NCBI RefSeq assembly: GCF_041914405.1
Contig: NZ_JAYSDK010000014.1
Span: forward strand, 48,767-112,766
Reading direction: 5' to 3'
DNA: 64,000 bases
From: Zoogloea sp041914405
GTDB lineage: Bacteria; Pseudomonadota; Gammaproteobacteria; Burkholderiales; Rhodocyclaceae
Positions 7,409 to 16,900 of the stretch are shown here, piece after piece. Within the stretch, counting starts at the first letter, position 1. Each line of letters opens with the position of its first letter. The notes under the pieces were generated by a model that saw only the letters and a list, made by a program, of their open reading frames with translations, searched no databases and was not told the origin of the DNA. A program made the translations under genes and the position numbers.

Positions 7409-7814
7409 GATTGACAAGGGATACATTCATCTCGGCCCCGAACTCACCGGTTTCCACGCAAGCATGACGGCTGCGGGCCAGGGCCACGACTTCATTGAAC
7501 AGTTCTTCGGCAACATCCGGCGCGGCCGCCGGAGTGAAACTCGGCCGGGTGCCCTTGGCTGTGTCGGCTGCCAGCGTGAATTGGGACACGAGTAGCAGGC
7601 CGCCTCCGGTGTCTATCAGCGAGCGGTTCATCCGTCCTTCGTCGTCGGGAAAGACGCGGTAGCCCAGCAGACGTTCGACCATGCGGGTAACGTTTGCCGA
7701 GGTGTCGGATCTTTCCACTGCGATCAGGGCCAGTAGCCCGGGACCGATGGCGCCGACGGAGCGCTCCCCGACCGTTACCCTGGCTTCGAGGACACGTTGA
7801 ATCAGCGCAATCAT
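7377..7814 (-). CDS. dtd: D-aminoacyl-tRNA deacylase
   Basis: Dtd hydrolyses D-amino acids, and Gly mischarged on tRNA-Ala, from tRNA. At 145 aa it has the family length. It starts MIALIQRVLEARVTV and carries both signature motifs: SQFTLAADT (SQFTL, around residue 78) and the NxGPVT cis-Pro motif as NHGPVTFRL near the C-terminus. Its ATG overlaps the stop of the SIMPL-domain gene (ATGA) and its end overlaps the NlpC/P60 gene, so the three form one minus-strand transcript. Confidence 0.97.
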   Translation of the reverse strand: MIALIQRVLEARVTVGERSVGAIGPGLLALIAVERSDTSANVTRMVERLLGYRVFPDDEGRMNRSLIDTGGGLLLVSQFTLAADTAKGTRPSFTPAAAPDVAEELFNEVVALARSRHACVETGEFGAEMNVSLVNHGPVTFRLTA

Positions 7815-8518
7815 TCCAGCAGTTCGATCTGGCCGTTTACTGAAACGCTGACCGTGCTGTCGCCGGCTTCGATTGGCGCTGCCACTGCTTCAGCGGCCAT
7901 CAGGCCGGCACTGCGGGCAAGTGGCATGATGGGCTTCTGCTGGATGCCACCGGTGTTGACCGACACGTGCTTGATCTTCCATTTTTTGCTGAGGCTGGTG
8001 GCGACCAGTTTCGCCCGGGCCTCGAAGGCGGTGAGGGCATCGACGATGGCCTGGTCTTCGATCTTCTTCCAGGTTTCGGCCGAGGGGGCGGCATTAAGCC
8101 CGCCGATCACCATGCTCTGCTGGAGCTTGCCGAGCAACTCGGACAGGGCGGGCGCGTCGTTGGCCTCAAGGTTTAGCGTCGAGCGCATCCGCCAGGCTTC
8201 GATGTTGCGCACGTTCTTGCCATAGACCGGGTAGGTCATGTTGTTGCCAGTGCGAACCTTCACAGCCGGATAGCTGCGGGCAGTCTGAAGCGCCTGTGCG
8301 ATGACTGAGTTCACCTTGCGGGCAAGTTCGGCAGGGCTCGCCTCGCTGGTTTCGTAATAAACCTGGGCGCGGAACTGGTCATTGGGGGCGGCGCGACTCG
8401 CCTCCACCGAGATGTCCGCAGTCGGCAGCGCAGGGGCGGTGCTACTCTCCGCTGCGTGGACGACAGTGCCTGCAAGGAGCAGGGCGAGACTTGTTGAAAA
8501 GAAAATGGCTTTGCGCAC
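7811..8518 (-). CDS. SIMPL-domain (DUF541) periplasmic protein
   Basis: From the GTG at 8518 the product begins with a clear Sec signal (RKAIFFSTSLALLLAGTVVHA, cleavage after AHA-like residues). A SIMPL/DUF541 domain follows: ISVEASRAAPNDQFRAQVYY, long amphipathic helices and the late STVSVSVNGQIEL strand. The family is periplasmic and linked to oxidative stress or outer-membrane homeostasis, with no defined enzyme activity. An upstream in-frame ATG at 8644 would add 42 residues ahead of the signal and is unlikely. The stop overlaps dtd. Confidence 0.85.
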   Translation of the reverse strand: MRKAIFFSTSLALLLAGTVVHAAESSTAPALPTADISVEASRAAPNDQFRAQVYYETSEASPAELARKVNSVIAQALQTARSYPAVKVRTGNNMTYPVYGKNVRNIEAWRMRSTLNLEANDAPALSELLGKLQQSMVIGGLNAAPSAETWKKIEDQAIVDALTAFEARAKLVATSLSKKWKIKHVSVNTGGIQQKPIMPLARSAGLMAAEAVAAPIEAGDSTVSVSVNGQIELLE

Positions 8519-8593
8519 GGTGATGCTCTCCGGGCATGACTTAACAGGAAAAGTTCTGCTTATTTCGCCACAGGCCGGCTCGCTTGGCAAAGC

Positions 8594-8648
8594 CCATGTG
8601 CTTATCCGGCCTGGGTGAGGCCGGATAGTGTCGCTGAAAAGCACATGG
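8594..8648 (-). terminator. Nested inverted repeat, likely terminator of the DUF2189 gene
   Basis: The inner stem TATCCGGCCT/AGGCCGGATA (about 8603-8627) is enclosed by outer arms CCATGTGCT (8594-8602) and AGCACATGG (8640-8648). It begins just after the stop of the minus-strand DUF2189 gene. No long T-run follows, so termination is an inference. Confidence 0.5.
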
Positions 8649-8656
8649 ATCCCGTG

Positions 8657-9457
8657 TCAATTGCGTGGCAGCGGCTCCACCAGCTGGCGGTAGGCGTGCC
8701 AGGTGGCATGTCCCACGATGGGCATCAGTACAACGAGTCCGAGGTGGAAGCTGAGAAAGCCCAGGATAGTCAGGCTGACGATCAGGGCGGCCCAGATGAG
8801 CAGCGGCAGTGGATTGAGCGCCAGAGCCCGTATGCTGGCGATCATCGAGGTGATCGCATCCTGGTTGCGGTCTAGCATCAGCGGAATCGAGACCACGCTG
8901 ACCGCGAAGACGAGCAGTGCAAAGATGAGCCCGACGCCAAAATAGACCAGCAGGAAGTCGAGGTTCTCGAAGGACAGTACCTGTCCGAGGAAGCCTGACA
9001 GATTTGGGAGCTCCCGCGTGTAGAAGATGGCGAAGATGACGAGGGAGGCGCGCGCCCAGATCAGGAATATGACGGTCAGCACCGCCGCGAAGACGGCCAG
9101 GTTGCCAGCGTTGCGGCGCCAAACCGTCAGTGTTGGTACGAGTGCGCACTTCTCGCCGAGCTCCCGACGGCGTGAGAGCTCGTACAGCCCCATGGCGAGA
9201 AAGGGGGCGAGGAGCAAAAAGCCGGTGGTGAGGGCGGAGGTGTATTGGTAGGCGTGCTCGAACACGAAGGTCAGCAGCAGCCCCATGGCAGTGAAGCAGA
9301 AACCGTAAAACAGGCTGGCGACCGGGCAGGCCTTGAGGTCGCTGAGGCCTTGAGCGATCCACTGGAACGGTGCGCCGACGCCGATGATGCGCACCGTGGG
9401 GAAGGGCAGTGCGGCGGCGGCCTGTTCCTCGTCCGAAGGGGTATTGTGCTGAGCCAT
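8657..9457 (-). CDS. DUF2189 integral membrane protein
   Basis: This 266-aa protein has about six hydrophobic segments: around 50-68, 78-92, 118-142, 165-190, 218-238 and 240-255. The beginning VRIIGVGAPFQWIAQGLSDL and ending HATWHAYRQLVEPLP match the DUF2189 family of proteobacterial inner-membrane proteins. The function is unknown. In neighbouring bacteria these genes often lie near respiratory or cytochrome genes, but here the neighbours are a hydrolase and a SIMPL protein. It probably shares the minus-strand transcript from ydcH and metY. Confidence 0.85.
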   Translation of the reverse strand: MAQHNTPSDEEQAAAALPFPTVRIIGVGAPFQWIAQGLSDLKACPVASLFYGFCFTAMGLLLTFVFEHAYQYTSALTTGFLLLAPFLAMGLYELSRRRELGEKCALVPTLTVWRRNAGNLAVFAAVLTVIFLIWARASLVIFAIFYTRELPNLSGFLGQVLSFENLDFLLVYFGVGLIFALLVFAVSVVSIPLMLDRNQDAITSMIASIRALALNPLPLLIWAALIVSLTILGFLSFHLGLVVLMPIVGHATWHAYRQLVEPLPRN

Positions 9458-9512
9458 GCTTTGTCTCCGTTATGGTTATTGGAACTCAATGGCCTGCAAC
9501 AAGCGGATCAGT

Positions 9513-10355
9513 TCATGTCGGGGGCTGTCCGCTTGCGTGGGGGGAATTTGCGAAGGCCCACAGTGCATCCAGTACCTGGCCCGGGGCTTCCGACATCATC
9601 GCGTGACCCGCTTCGGGCAGCACGGTCCGGGTGAGCCGCACTTTACTGCCAAAGGCCTCGACCAGCGGCGCGAGGGCTTTGGGGGGCGTCATCCGGTCCT
9701 GTGCAGAACTCAGCAGCAGGCTGGGGCAACAGACCCGCGCTGCCGCTTCGAAGCCTCCGACGTAGGCATTGCAGGCCGCCATGTCGGCATGCAGAACGCC
9801 AGGCGCCTGGCGTTGCATCAGGCGTTCGTTGAGTGCGGTGAGATTGATGCCGGGGATACTGCTCGCGCCAATCTGGCTGCGCGGTGCGAAGGACCACTGG
9901 TTGATCAGTACATGGGCTTTCTCGCGGTTCGACAGAGTCGACTCCAGCAAGGCGGGCGCCACCGGCATCGGTACGACAGCGCCCACCATGGCCAGCCGGC
10001 TTACCAGTTCGGGTGCCGTGGCCGCTACCTGCAGGGCGATCAGTGCGCCCATGCTGTGGCCGACGACGAGGGGGTGCTCGACGTCCAGCTTGTGTGCGAG
10101 GGCGATGATCCAGTTGGCCAGATCTTCGATGCTTTCGAGGGCGGGGCCACTGGAGCGACCGTGACCCGGCAGATCGGGAACGATGACATTCCAGCCGTGA
10201 TGGGCGAAGTAGCGGGACTGCAGCGCCCACACGCTGTGGTCGTGGCCGGCGCCATGGATGAACAGGGCCGTCGGACGGTCGCGCTCCAGGCGCTGACCGC
10301 CGGTATAGCAGAAGGTGATGTGGTCGCTCAGGTGACCGGACAGGTTGAGTCTCAT
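9513..10355 (-). CDS. Alpha/beta hydrolase
   Basis: This is an alpha/beta-hydrolase fold protein of 280 aa. The oxyanion region is ALFIHGAGHDHSVWALQSRY, the DLPGHGRSSGP strand follows, and the nucleophile elbow is VVGHSMGALIALQ (Ser about residue 98). The acid is probably Asp in SAQDRMTPP, and the His lies in PEAGHAMMSEAPGQV. There is no signal peptide, so it is cytosolic. The substrate cannot be read from the sequence. It follows metY by 14 bp, which suggests co-transcription. Confidence 0.93.
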   Translation of the reverse strand: MRLNLSGHLSDHITFCYTGGQRLERDRPTALFIHGAGHDHSVWALQSRYFAHHGWNVIVPDLPGHGRSSGPALESIEDLANWIIALAHKLDVEHPLVVGHSMGALIALQVAATAPELVSRLAMVGAVVPMPVAPALLESTLSNREKAHVLINQWSFAPRSQIGASSIPGINLTALNERLMQRQAPGVLHADMAACNAYVGGFEAAARVCCPSLLLSSAQDRMTPPKALAPLVEAFGSKVRLTRTVLPEAGHAMMSEAPGQVLDALWAFANSPHASGQPPT

Positions 10356-10369
10356 GCAGGCTTCCGGGG

Positions 10370-11674
10370 TCAGGCGGCTGCTTTCTGGACGGCGTACAAC
10401 GCGCGGTCCAGATCATCGATCAGATCCGGGGCGCTTTCCAGGCCGACGGACAGGCGAACCGTGCTTTCGGTGATGCCGGCGGCAAGCAGGGCGTTGCGGG
10501 ACATGCGGGAATGGGTAGTGCTGGCCGGATGGATGGCCAGGGACTTGGCATCACCGACGTTGGCTAGATGGGAAAAGACCCTTAGTCCCTCGATGAATGC
10601 GGCACCCGCAGCCCGTCCGCCCTTCAGGCTGAAACTGAAGACACCGCCACAGCCCTTCGGCAGTAGGCGCGCAGCCAGTTGGTGATCGGGATGGTTTTCG
10701 AGCTCGGGCCAGGCGACGGACTCCACCAGCGGGTGTCCGGCCAGGTGGCTTACTAGCGCGCGCGCATTGGCTACGTGGCGTTCCATCCTGAGGCCCAGGG
10801 TCTCCATACCCTGCAGGATCTGGAAGGCATTCATCGGCGACAGGCAGGCTCCGAAGTCACGCAGACCCTCGCGTCGGGCTCGCAACAGGAAAGCTGCGAC
10901 GGGGGATTCCTCGGCGAAATCCATGTCATGGAAGCCCTCGTAAGGCTCCGTGAGCGTCGGAAAGTGGCCGCCCGAGCCCTCCCAGTCGAAGTTGCCGCCA
11001 TCCACCAGCAGGCCGCCAATCGCCACCCCATGGCCGCCGAGGAACTTGGTAGCGGAATGCACCACCAGATTGGCACCGAGATCTAATGGGCACTGCAGCA
11101 TGGGTGTGACCAGCGTGGCATCGACGAGCAAGGGGATGCGCGCATCACTGGCGATCAGGGCGAGTTCGGGGATGTCGAGGACTTCCAGGCCGGGATTGCC
11201 GATGGCTTCGCCGAACAGCAGGCGGGTTTCCGGACGGATGGCCGCCCGCCAGCCCTGATGGTCGCCGGGGGCAACGAAGGTGGTTTCGATCCCGAACCGG
11301 GGGAGTGTGTAGGCGAGCAGGTTGTGGGAGCCGCCATACAACGCGCGTGACGCCACGATATGGCCGCCACTACCCATCAGCGTGGTGATTGCCAGCAATA
11401 GGGCAGCCTGGCCGCTGGCGCAGGCGATCGCGCCGATGCCACCGTCCAGTGCTGCTATGCGCTCTTCCAGCACCGCATTGGTGGGGTTGGAAATGCGCGA
11501 ATAGACATGACCGGCCCGTTCCTGGTTGAAAAGCGAAGCTGCATGCTCGCTATCCTCGAAAACGTAGCTGGTAGTGAAATGGATCGGGGTGGCCCGGGAA
11601 CGATGGACAGGGTCGGGCGTCTGTCCGGCGTGCAGGGCGAGGGTGTCGGCCCCGGCATTGCGGTGGATGGACAT
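10370..11674 (-). CDS. metY: O-acetylhomoserine sulfhydrylase (Cys/Met metabolism PLP enzyme)
   Basis: This is a PLP-dependent gamma-family enzyme of 434 aa, the usual MetY length and longer than MetB/MetC. The PLP lysine lies in VVHSATKFLGGHG. Other signatures are RISNPTNAVLEERIAALDGG, ASGQAALLLAI, YGGSHNLLAY, and SVGLESAPDLIDDLDRAL at the C-terminus. It should make homocysteine from O-acetylhomoserine and sulfide, or use O-succinylhomoserine, in methionine synthesis. It lies 32 bp after the YdcH-like gene. No SAM riboswitch is seen in that short gap. Confidence 0.93.
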   Translation of the reverse strand: MSIHRNAGADTLALHAGQTPDPVHRSRATPIHFTTSYVFEDSEHAASLFNQERAGHVYSRISNPTNAVLEERIAALDGGIGAIACASGQAALLLAITTLMGSGGHIVASRALYGGSHNLLAYTLPRFGIETTFVAPGDHQGWRAAIRPETRLLFGEAIGNPGLEVLDIPELALIASDARIPLLVDATLVTPMLQCPLDLGANLVVHSATKFLGGHGVAIGGLLVDGGNFDWEGSGGHFPTLTEPYEGFHDMDFAEESPVAAFLLRARREGLRDFGACLSPMNAFQILQGMETLGLRMERHVANARALVSHLAGHPLVESVAWPELENHPDHQLAARLLPKGCGGVFSFSLKGGRAAGAAFIEGLRVFSHLANVGDAKSLAIHPASTTHSRMSRNALLAAGITESTVRLSVGLESAPDLIDDLDRALYAVQKAAA

Positions 11675-11706
11675 GCGGTCTCTGGCTGAGGGTCGGGTGG
11701 GCTATT

Positions 11707-11931
11707 TCAGGCGGGTATGTCAGGATCGAGCAGTCGCTGAATGATCGCGATCCGGTCTTTTACCAACAGCTTGCGCTTCTTGAGGCGACGCAGCAGCAAT
11801 TCATCTCCAGGCGGCGGTGCCGACGAAATCTGGGAGATGACGGCATCAAGATCTCGATGCTCGGTGGTCAGAGTCGCCAGCCGGGATGTGAGGCTGGTGA
11901 CGTCGGCGCTGGGTTCGTTGCTGTCGTTCAT
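11707..11931 (-). CDS. YdcH/DUF465 family small protein
   Basis: This 74-aa coiled-coil protein has the DUF465 signature LTTEHRDLDAVISQ (usually H-x-x-L-D-x-x-I) and LLLRRLKKRKLLVKDRIAII (K-K-x-K-L-x-x-K-D-x-I). The family is widespread in proteobacteria and of unknown function. It is the first gene of the minus-strand run that continues with metY. Confidence 0.9.
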   Translation of the reverse strand: MNDSNEPSADVTSLTSRLATLTTEHRDLDAVISQISSAPPPGDELLLRRLKKRKLLVKDRIAIIQRLLDPDIPA

Positions 11932-12099
11932 GCCTGATCGGAGTATGGTAAGGGCACGGCTGCGAGCGGATTCGGTGGAATCTTAGGCGCGGGTGGCAGG
12001 AAATACAACGGCAGCCGGGAACTTGAAGTACCGGATTGTGTTCCCATCTTCAGTAGCACGATGCCCAAAAGGCAAAACCTAGCTATCGGGAGGCCTGTC

Positions 12100-12333
12100 A
12101 TGAACGTGGTACTCAACAACCCTGTCCTGTATGTGGTGGACTATCCCAATCTCGACGCGGTCGAGGTCATAGACAAGCGGCGCGGTCTCGGGGCACTGTT
12201 CCGCGACGAAGCCGCCCAGCGCTTCCGCCGTGAACTGCGCGACGTGGCCTCGTCGGCGACCGAGATGGATGATTTCGAGGCGTGGATTGCTGCATATGGC
12301 TCGCTGATGCACCAACCGGCGATCTATCACTGA
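12100..12333 (+). CDS. DUF3567-like protein
   Basis: A 77-aa protein beginning MNVVLNNPVLYVVDYPNLDA and continuing VEVIDKRRGLGALFRDEAAQ. It resembles the betaproteobacterial DUF3567 family, which typically opens with M-N-V-x-Y-N-S-P-x-Y-x-V-V. GGGAGG at 12088-12093 sits 6 bp before the ATG at 12100, so I prefer this to the in-frame ATG at 12061. The function is unknown. The family is nearly restricted to Betaproteobacteria, which supports the taxonomic reading. Confidence 0.75.
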   Translation: MNVVLNNPVLYVVDYPNLDAVEVIDKRRGLGALFRDEAAQRFRRELRDVASSATEMDDFEAWIAAYGSLMHQPAIYH

Positions 12334-12431
12334 CGCGTATTCAAACCATGTGTGGGCAGCTGGAGTCGCTTGCCATGCGGGCAGGTGGCTCCTACTATTG
12401 CCGACCGTTTTTGTTTCCGGAGTGTTTCAGG

Positions 12432-12986
12432 GTGAATAAGGCCTTCGTCAAGGAAAGCGACCAGGACGAGGACGACGAGTCCGCGCCGGGTGTGCCCAGC
12501 CTGCCGCCTGGCACCCGCAATTACATGACGCGCAACGGGTTCGAGCGACTCAAGGCCGAGCTCGATGAACTCGTGCGCGATGAGCGCCCCAAGCTGGTAG
12601 AGACGGTGCGCTGGGCTGCGTCCAATGGCGACCGTTCTGAGAATGGTGACTACATCTATGGCAAGAAGCGCCTGCGGGAGATTGATCGCCGCATTCGCTT
12701 CCTGATCAAGCGCCTCGAAGGGGCGACGGTGGTCACACCGTCCGAGCAGGAAAATACCGAGCAGGTTTTCTTCGGCGCGACGGTGACGGTGTGCGACGTG
12801 GATGGTGACGACGAGCAGACCTACCAGATCGTCGGGGTGGACGAGGCCAATGCCTCTGAGGGGCGGATCAGCTGGATTGCCCCCCTCTCCCGTGCCCTGC
12901 TGAAAGCCAGGGAAGGGGATGTGGTGCGCTTTGCCAGTCCTGCCGGTATCCGCGAAATCGAGGTCGTGGAGATCCGTTACGAGTAA
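12432..12986 (+). CDS. greB: Transcription elongation factor GreB
   Basis: GreB binds the RNA polymerase secondary channel and stimulates cleavage of backtracked transcripts. The product has the N-terminal coiled coil (YMTRNGFERLKAELDELVRD, then RSENGDYIYGKKRLREIDRR) and the C-terminal FKBP-like domain (QVFFGATVTVCDVDGDD, then ISWIAPLSRALLKAREGDVV). The basic Y-G-K-K-R-L-R patch distinguishes GreB from GreA. The acidic tip is present as ENGDY. I chose GTG at 12432 with GGAG about 10 bp upstream (184 aa). It has a Gly/Asp/Glu-rich N-terminal extension of about 25 residues. Confidence 0.93.
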   Translation: MNKAFVKESDQDEDDESAPGVPSLPPGTRNYMTRNGFERLKAELDELVRDERPKLVETVRWAASNGDRSENGDYIYGKKRLREIDRRIRFLIKRLEGATVVTPSEQENTEQVFFGATVTVCDVDGDDEQTYQIVGVDEANASEGRISWIAPLSRALLKAREGDVVRFASPAGIREIEVVEIRYE

Positions 12987-13004
12987 GTGCAGGCTTGCGC
13001 AGCC

Positions 13005-14813
13005 TCAGTCTGCAGGTCTGGCACGTGGGCGGCGCACGATGGCGGGGCTTCGCGGGAGCGTGAAAAAGATGGTGGTGCCAGCCCCCGGGGCCGACTCCGC
13101 CCAGATCGTGCCCCCGTGGCGTTCGATGATGCGGCGCACGCTGGCCAGCCCGATGCCGGAGCCTTCGAAGCCGCTGCGGGCATGTAATTGCTGGAAGGGC
13201 TCGAAGAGCTTGCCCGCGTGGGCCATGTCGAAGCCGATCCCGTTGTCGGTTACGTAGAAGAGTTGCTCCTCTCCGTGGGGGCGCCCTCCGACCTGGATGA
13301 TCGATGGCCTGCTGTCGCGGGAAAATTTCCAGGCGTTGCCAAGCAGGTTCTGTAGCGCGTTGCGGATCAGGGTCGGATCGGCATCAATCAGGAGTTCGTC
13401 CTCCACGTGGTATTGCACCAGTCGTTCCGGCGTGGTTGCAGCCATCTCATCGAGAATCTCCCGGGCAATAGCGCTCACATCGGTCGGCGTAATCTTGAGC
13501 GCTTGTCTCGACACGCTCGCGAGCTTCAGCAGGGCGTCGATGAGCTCCCCCATCCGCAGGCTCGCCCGGCTGAGGCGGGCGATGTAGTCGCGCCCGGTTG
13601 CATCGAGGCGCTCGCCATAGTCCTCGGCAAGGGCGTGGGCAAAGCCGTTGATTGCCCGAAGTGGCGCACGCAGGTCATGGGATATCGAATAGCTGAAGCT
13701 GAGCAGCTCCCGGTTGGACTGCTCCAGTTCTTCAGTGCGCTGGCGGACCCGCTCTTCCAGGGATGCATTGAGTTCGGCGAGAGCCTCCCGTTCCGCGTCA
13801 CGGAGATTGGCGAAGCGGTGCAGGCTGAAAGCCAGCGAGCCGAGAAGGGCCAGCATCAGGGCAGCGGCGGCCACCACATACTGCCGGTGCACGTAAAAGT
13901 CCGTCAGCGCGTCCTCCACCGGCCGGCTCGCGGCGACGATCAGCGGGCGCTCCGCCAGGCGGCGGTAGGCCCGGATGCTCTCGATGGGGTCGGCCTCGTT
14001 GGTGCCTGTCAAGACCAGGCTGCGCACGCCGGGGGACGCGTCGAGGGCGGCCGGCAAGGGGGCTGAGGTGCCGACGACGGCGTCTTTCTGGGGGTGGTGA
14101 ATGAGCACCGTCTGGCGGGTTGCGTGTATCACGAGAATCGTATCCCGATCCGACAGTCCTGCTTCCCGATACACCGCTCCGAAGTAGGCATGGCTGATGG
14201 CGGCGCCGGCCGTACCCAGGTATTTGCCTGCGGCGTCGAAAATCTGTCGTGTGAGTGGCGTGCTGACGCGGCTGCCTACCTGTGGGTGGCCAGGGTTGCC
14301 AATATCGAAGCCATCTTTGAGGACTGGGGGCATGGCCATCTTGTCGGTAGCCGTTTCATCAGGCGCCGCCGTATCGCTGTTCGCGTCGGCCGCCAGGCGA
14401 CCGTCCTCCCGCTCCACAAACAGGGTTTCGGCCTCCGGCAGGTGCGGCACGCGCTGGTGCAAAAGAGCCTGCAACTCCCCGGGCCCGAAGGCGTCGATTC
14501 CCCCCCGCATGGCCACCAGCCCGGCAATTTCGTTGATGGCACCCTCGGCTTCGCCGAAGGTGCGTGCAATGTGCTCCTCCAGTACTCGGGTCAGGTTGAG
14601 CAGTTCAGATTCCGAACGCCGGAGGGCCTGGTCCCGGTCATAGCGGACCAGTGAAGTGGTGACGGCGATGATGAGGGTGGCAAGCAGCGCAAAGGTGCCC
14701 CAGATGGCCAGGCGAAGCCACCGCAGGGAATGTGCCGGGATGGGGCCATCGGCCCCGGGGGCGGCGGGCTGCGTTGGAGGCAGCACGGACTCAGGAAGTC
14801 GGGAATGTTCCAT
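13005..14813 (-). CDS. Membrane sensor histidine kinase
   Basis: This 602-aa sensor has TM1 about 32-54, a periplasmic region about 55-310 of dCache/CHASE type (with LFVEREDGRL and YFGAVYREAGLSDRDTIL), TM2 about 312-332, and a short coiled coil. HisKA has the phospho-His in YSISHDLRAPLRAING (about residue 379). The HATPase_c domain has the N box LQNLLGNAWKFS, G1 TDNGIGFDMAHAGKLF and G2 GSGIGLASVRRII. There is no receiver domain and no adjacent response regulator, so its partner is elsewhere. The HisKA resembles phytochrome-like and CbrA-type kinases. The signal is unknown. Confidence 0.93.
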   Translation of the reverse strand: MEHSRLPESVLPPTQPAAPGADGPIPAHSLRWLRLAIWGTFALLATLIIAVTTSLVRYDRDQALRRSESELLNLTRVLEEHIARTFGEAEGAINEIAGLVAMRGGIDAFGPGELQALLHQRVPHLPEAETLFVEREDGRLAADANSDTAAPDETATDKMAMPPVLKDGFDIGNPGHPQVGSRVSTPLTRQIFDAAGKYLGTAGAAISHAYFGAVYREAGLSDRDTILVIHATRQTVLIHHPQKDAVVGTSAPLPAALDASPGVRSLVLTGTNEADPIESIRAYRRLAERPLIVAASRPVEDALTDFYVHRQYVVAAAALMLALLGSLAFSLHRFANLRDAEREALAELNASLEERVRQRTEELEQSNRELLSFSYSISHDLRAPLRAINGFAHALAEDYGERLDATGRDYIARLSRASLRMGELIDALLKLASVSRQALKITPTDVSAIAREILDEMAATTPERLVQYHVEDELLIDADPTLIRNALQNLLGNAWKFSRDSRPSIIQVGGRPHGEEQLFYVTDNGIGFDMAHAGKLFEPFQQLHARSGFEGSGIGLASVRRIIERHGGTIWAESAPGAGTTIFFTLPRSPAIVRRPRARPAD

Positions 14814-14828
14814 CCGGTGGCGAGGGGG

Positions 14829-14856
14829 CTTGAAAGTCAGCGGGGCATACCCATAT
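14829..14856 (+). promoter_or_regulatory. Sigma-32 heat-shock promoter of htpG
   Basis: CTTGAAA at 14829-14835 and CCCATAT at 14850-14856 are separated by 14 bp. This matches the sigma-32 (RpoH) consensus CTTGAAA-N13-17-CCCATNT exactly, 35 bp upstream of the htpG start. Heat-shock control is therefore strongly indicated. Confidence 0.9.
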
Positions 14857-14890
14857 GGGGATCGTTAACGGTTCTTATGGAGCAAGCTTT

Positions 14891-16807
<1,917 letters not shown>

Positions 16808-16849
16808 GCAGCTGGATGGGCGGTTGATTGCAGTCCGCCTGTGTGATCC

Positions 16850-16880
16850 AAGGGCGGCCCTCTGAAGGGCCGCCCTTATT
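16850..16880 (+). terminator. Terminator after htpG
   Basis: The 11-bp stem AAGGGCGGCCC/GGGCCGCCCTT (16850-16860 and 16867-16877), with a 6-nt loop, is followed by ATTCATTC. It lies between the convergent htpG and hybrid-kinase genes and may act on both strands. Confidence 0.8.
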
Positions 16881-16900
16881 CATTCGTGTCCCGCTTCTGT

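Noticed and set aside
11675..11706. SAM riboswitch before metY
   Set aside because: The 32-bp gap is too short and shows no such structure.
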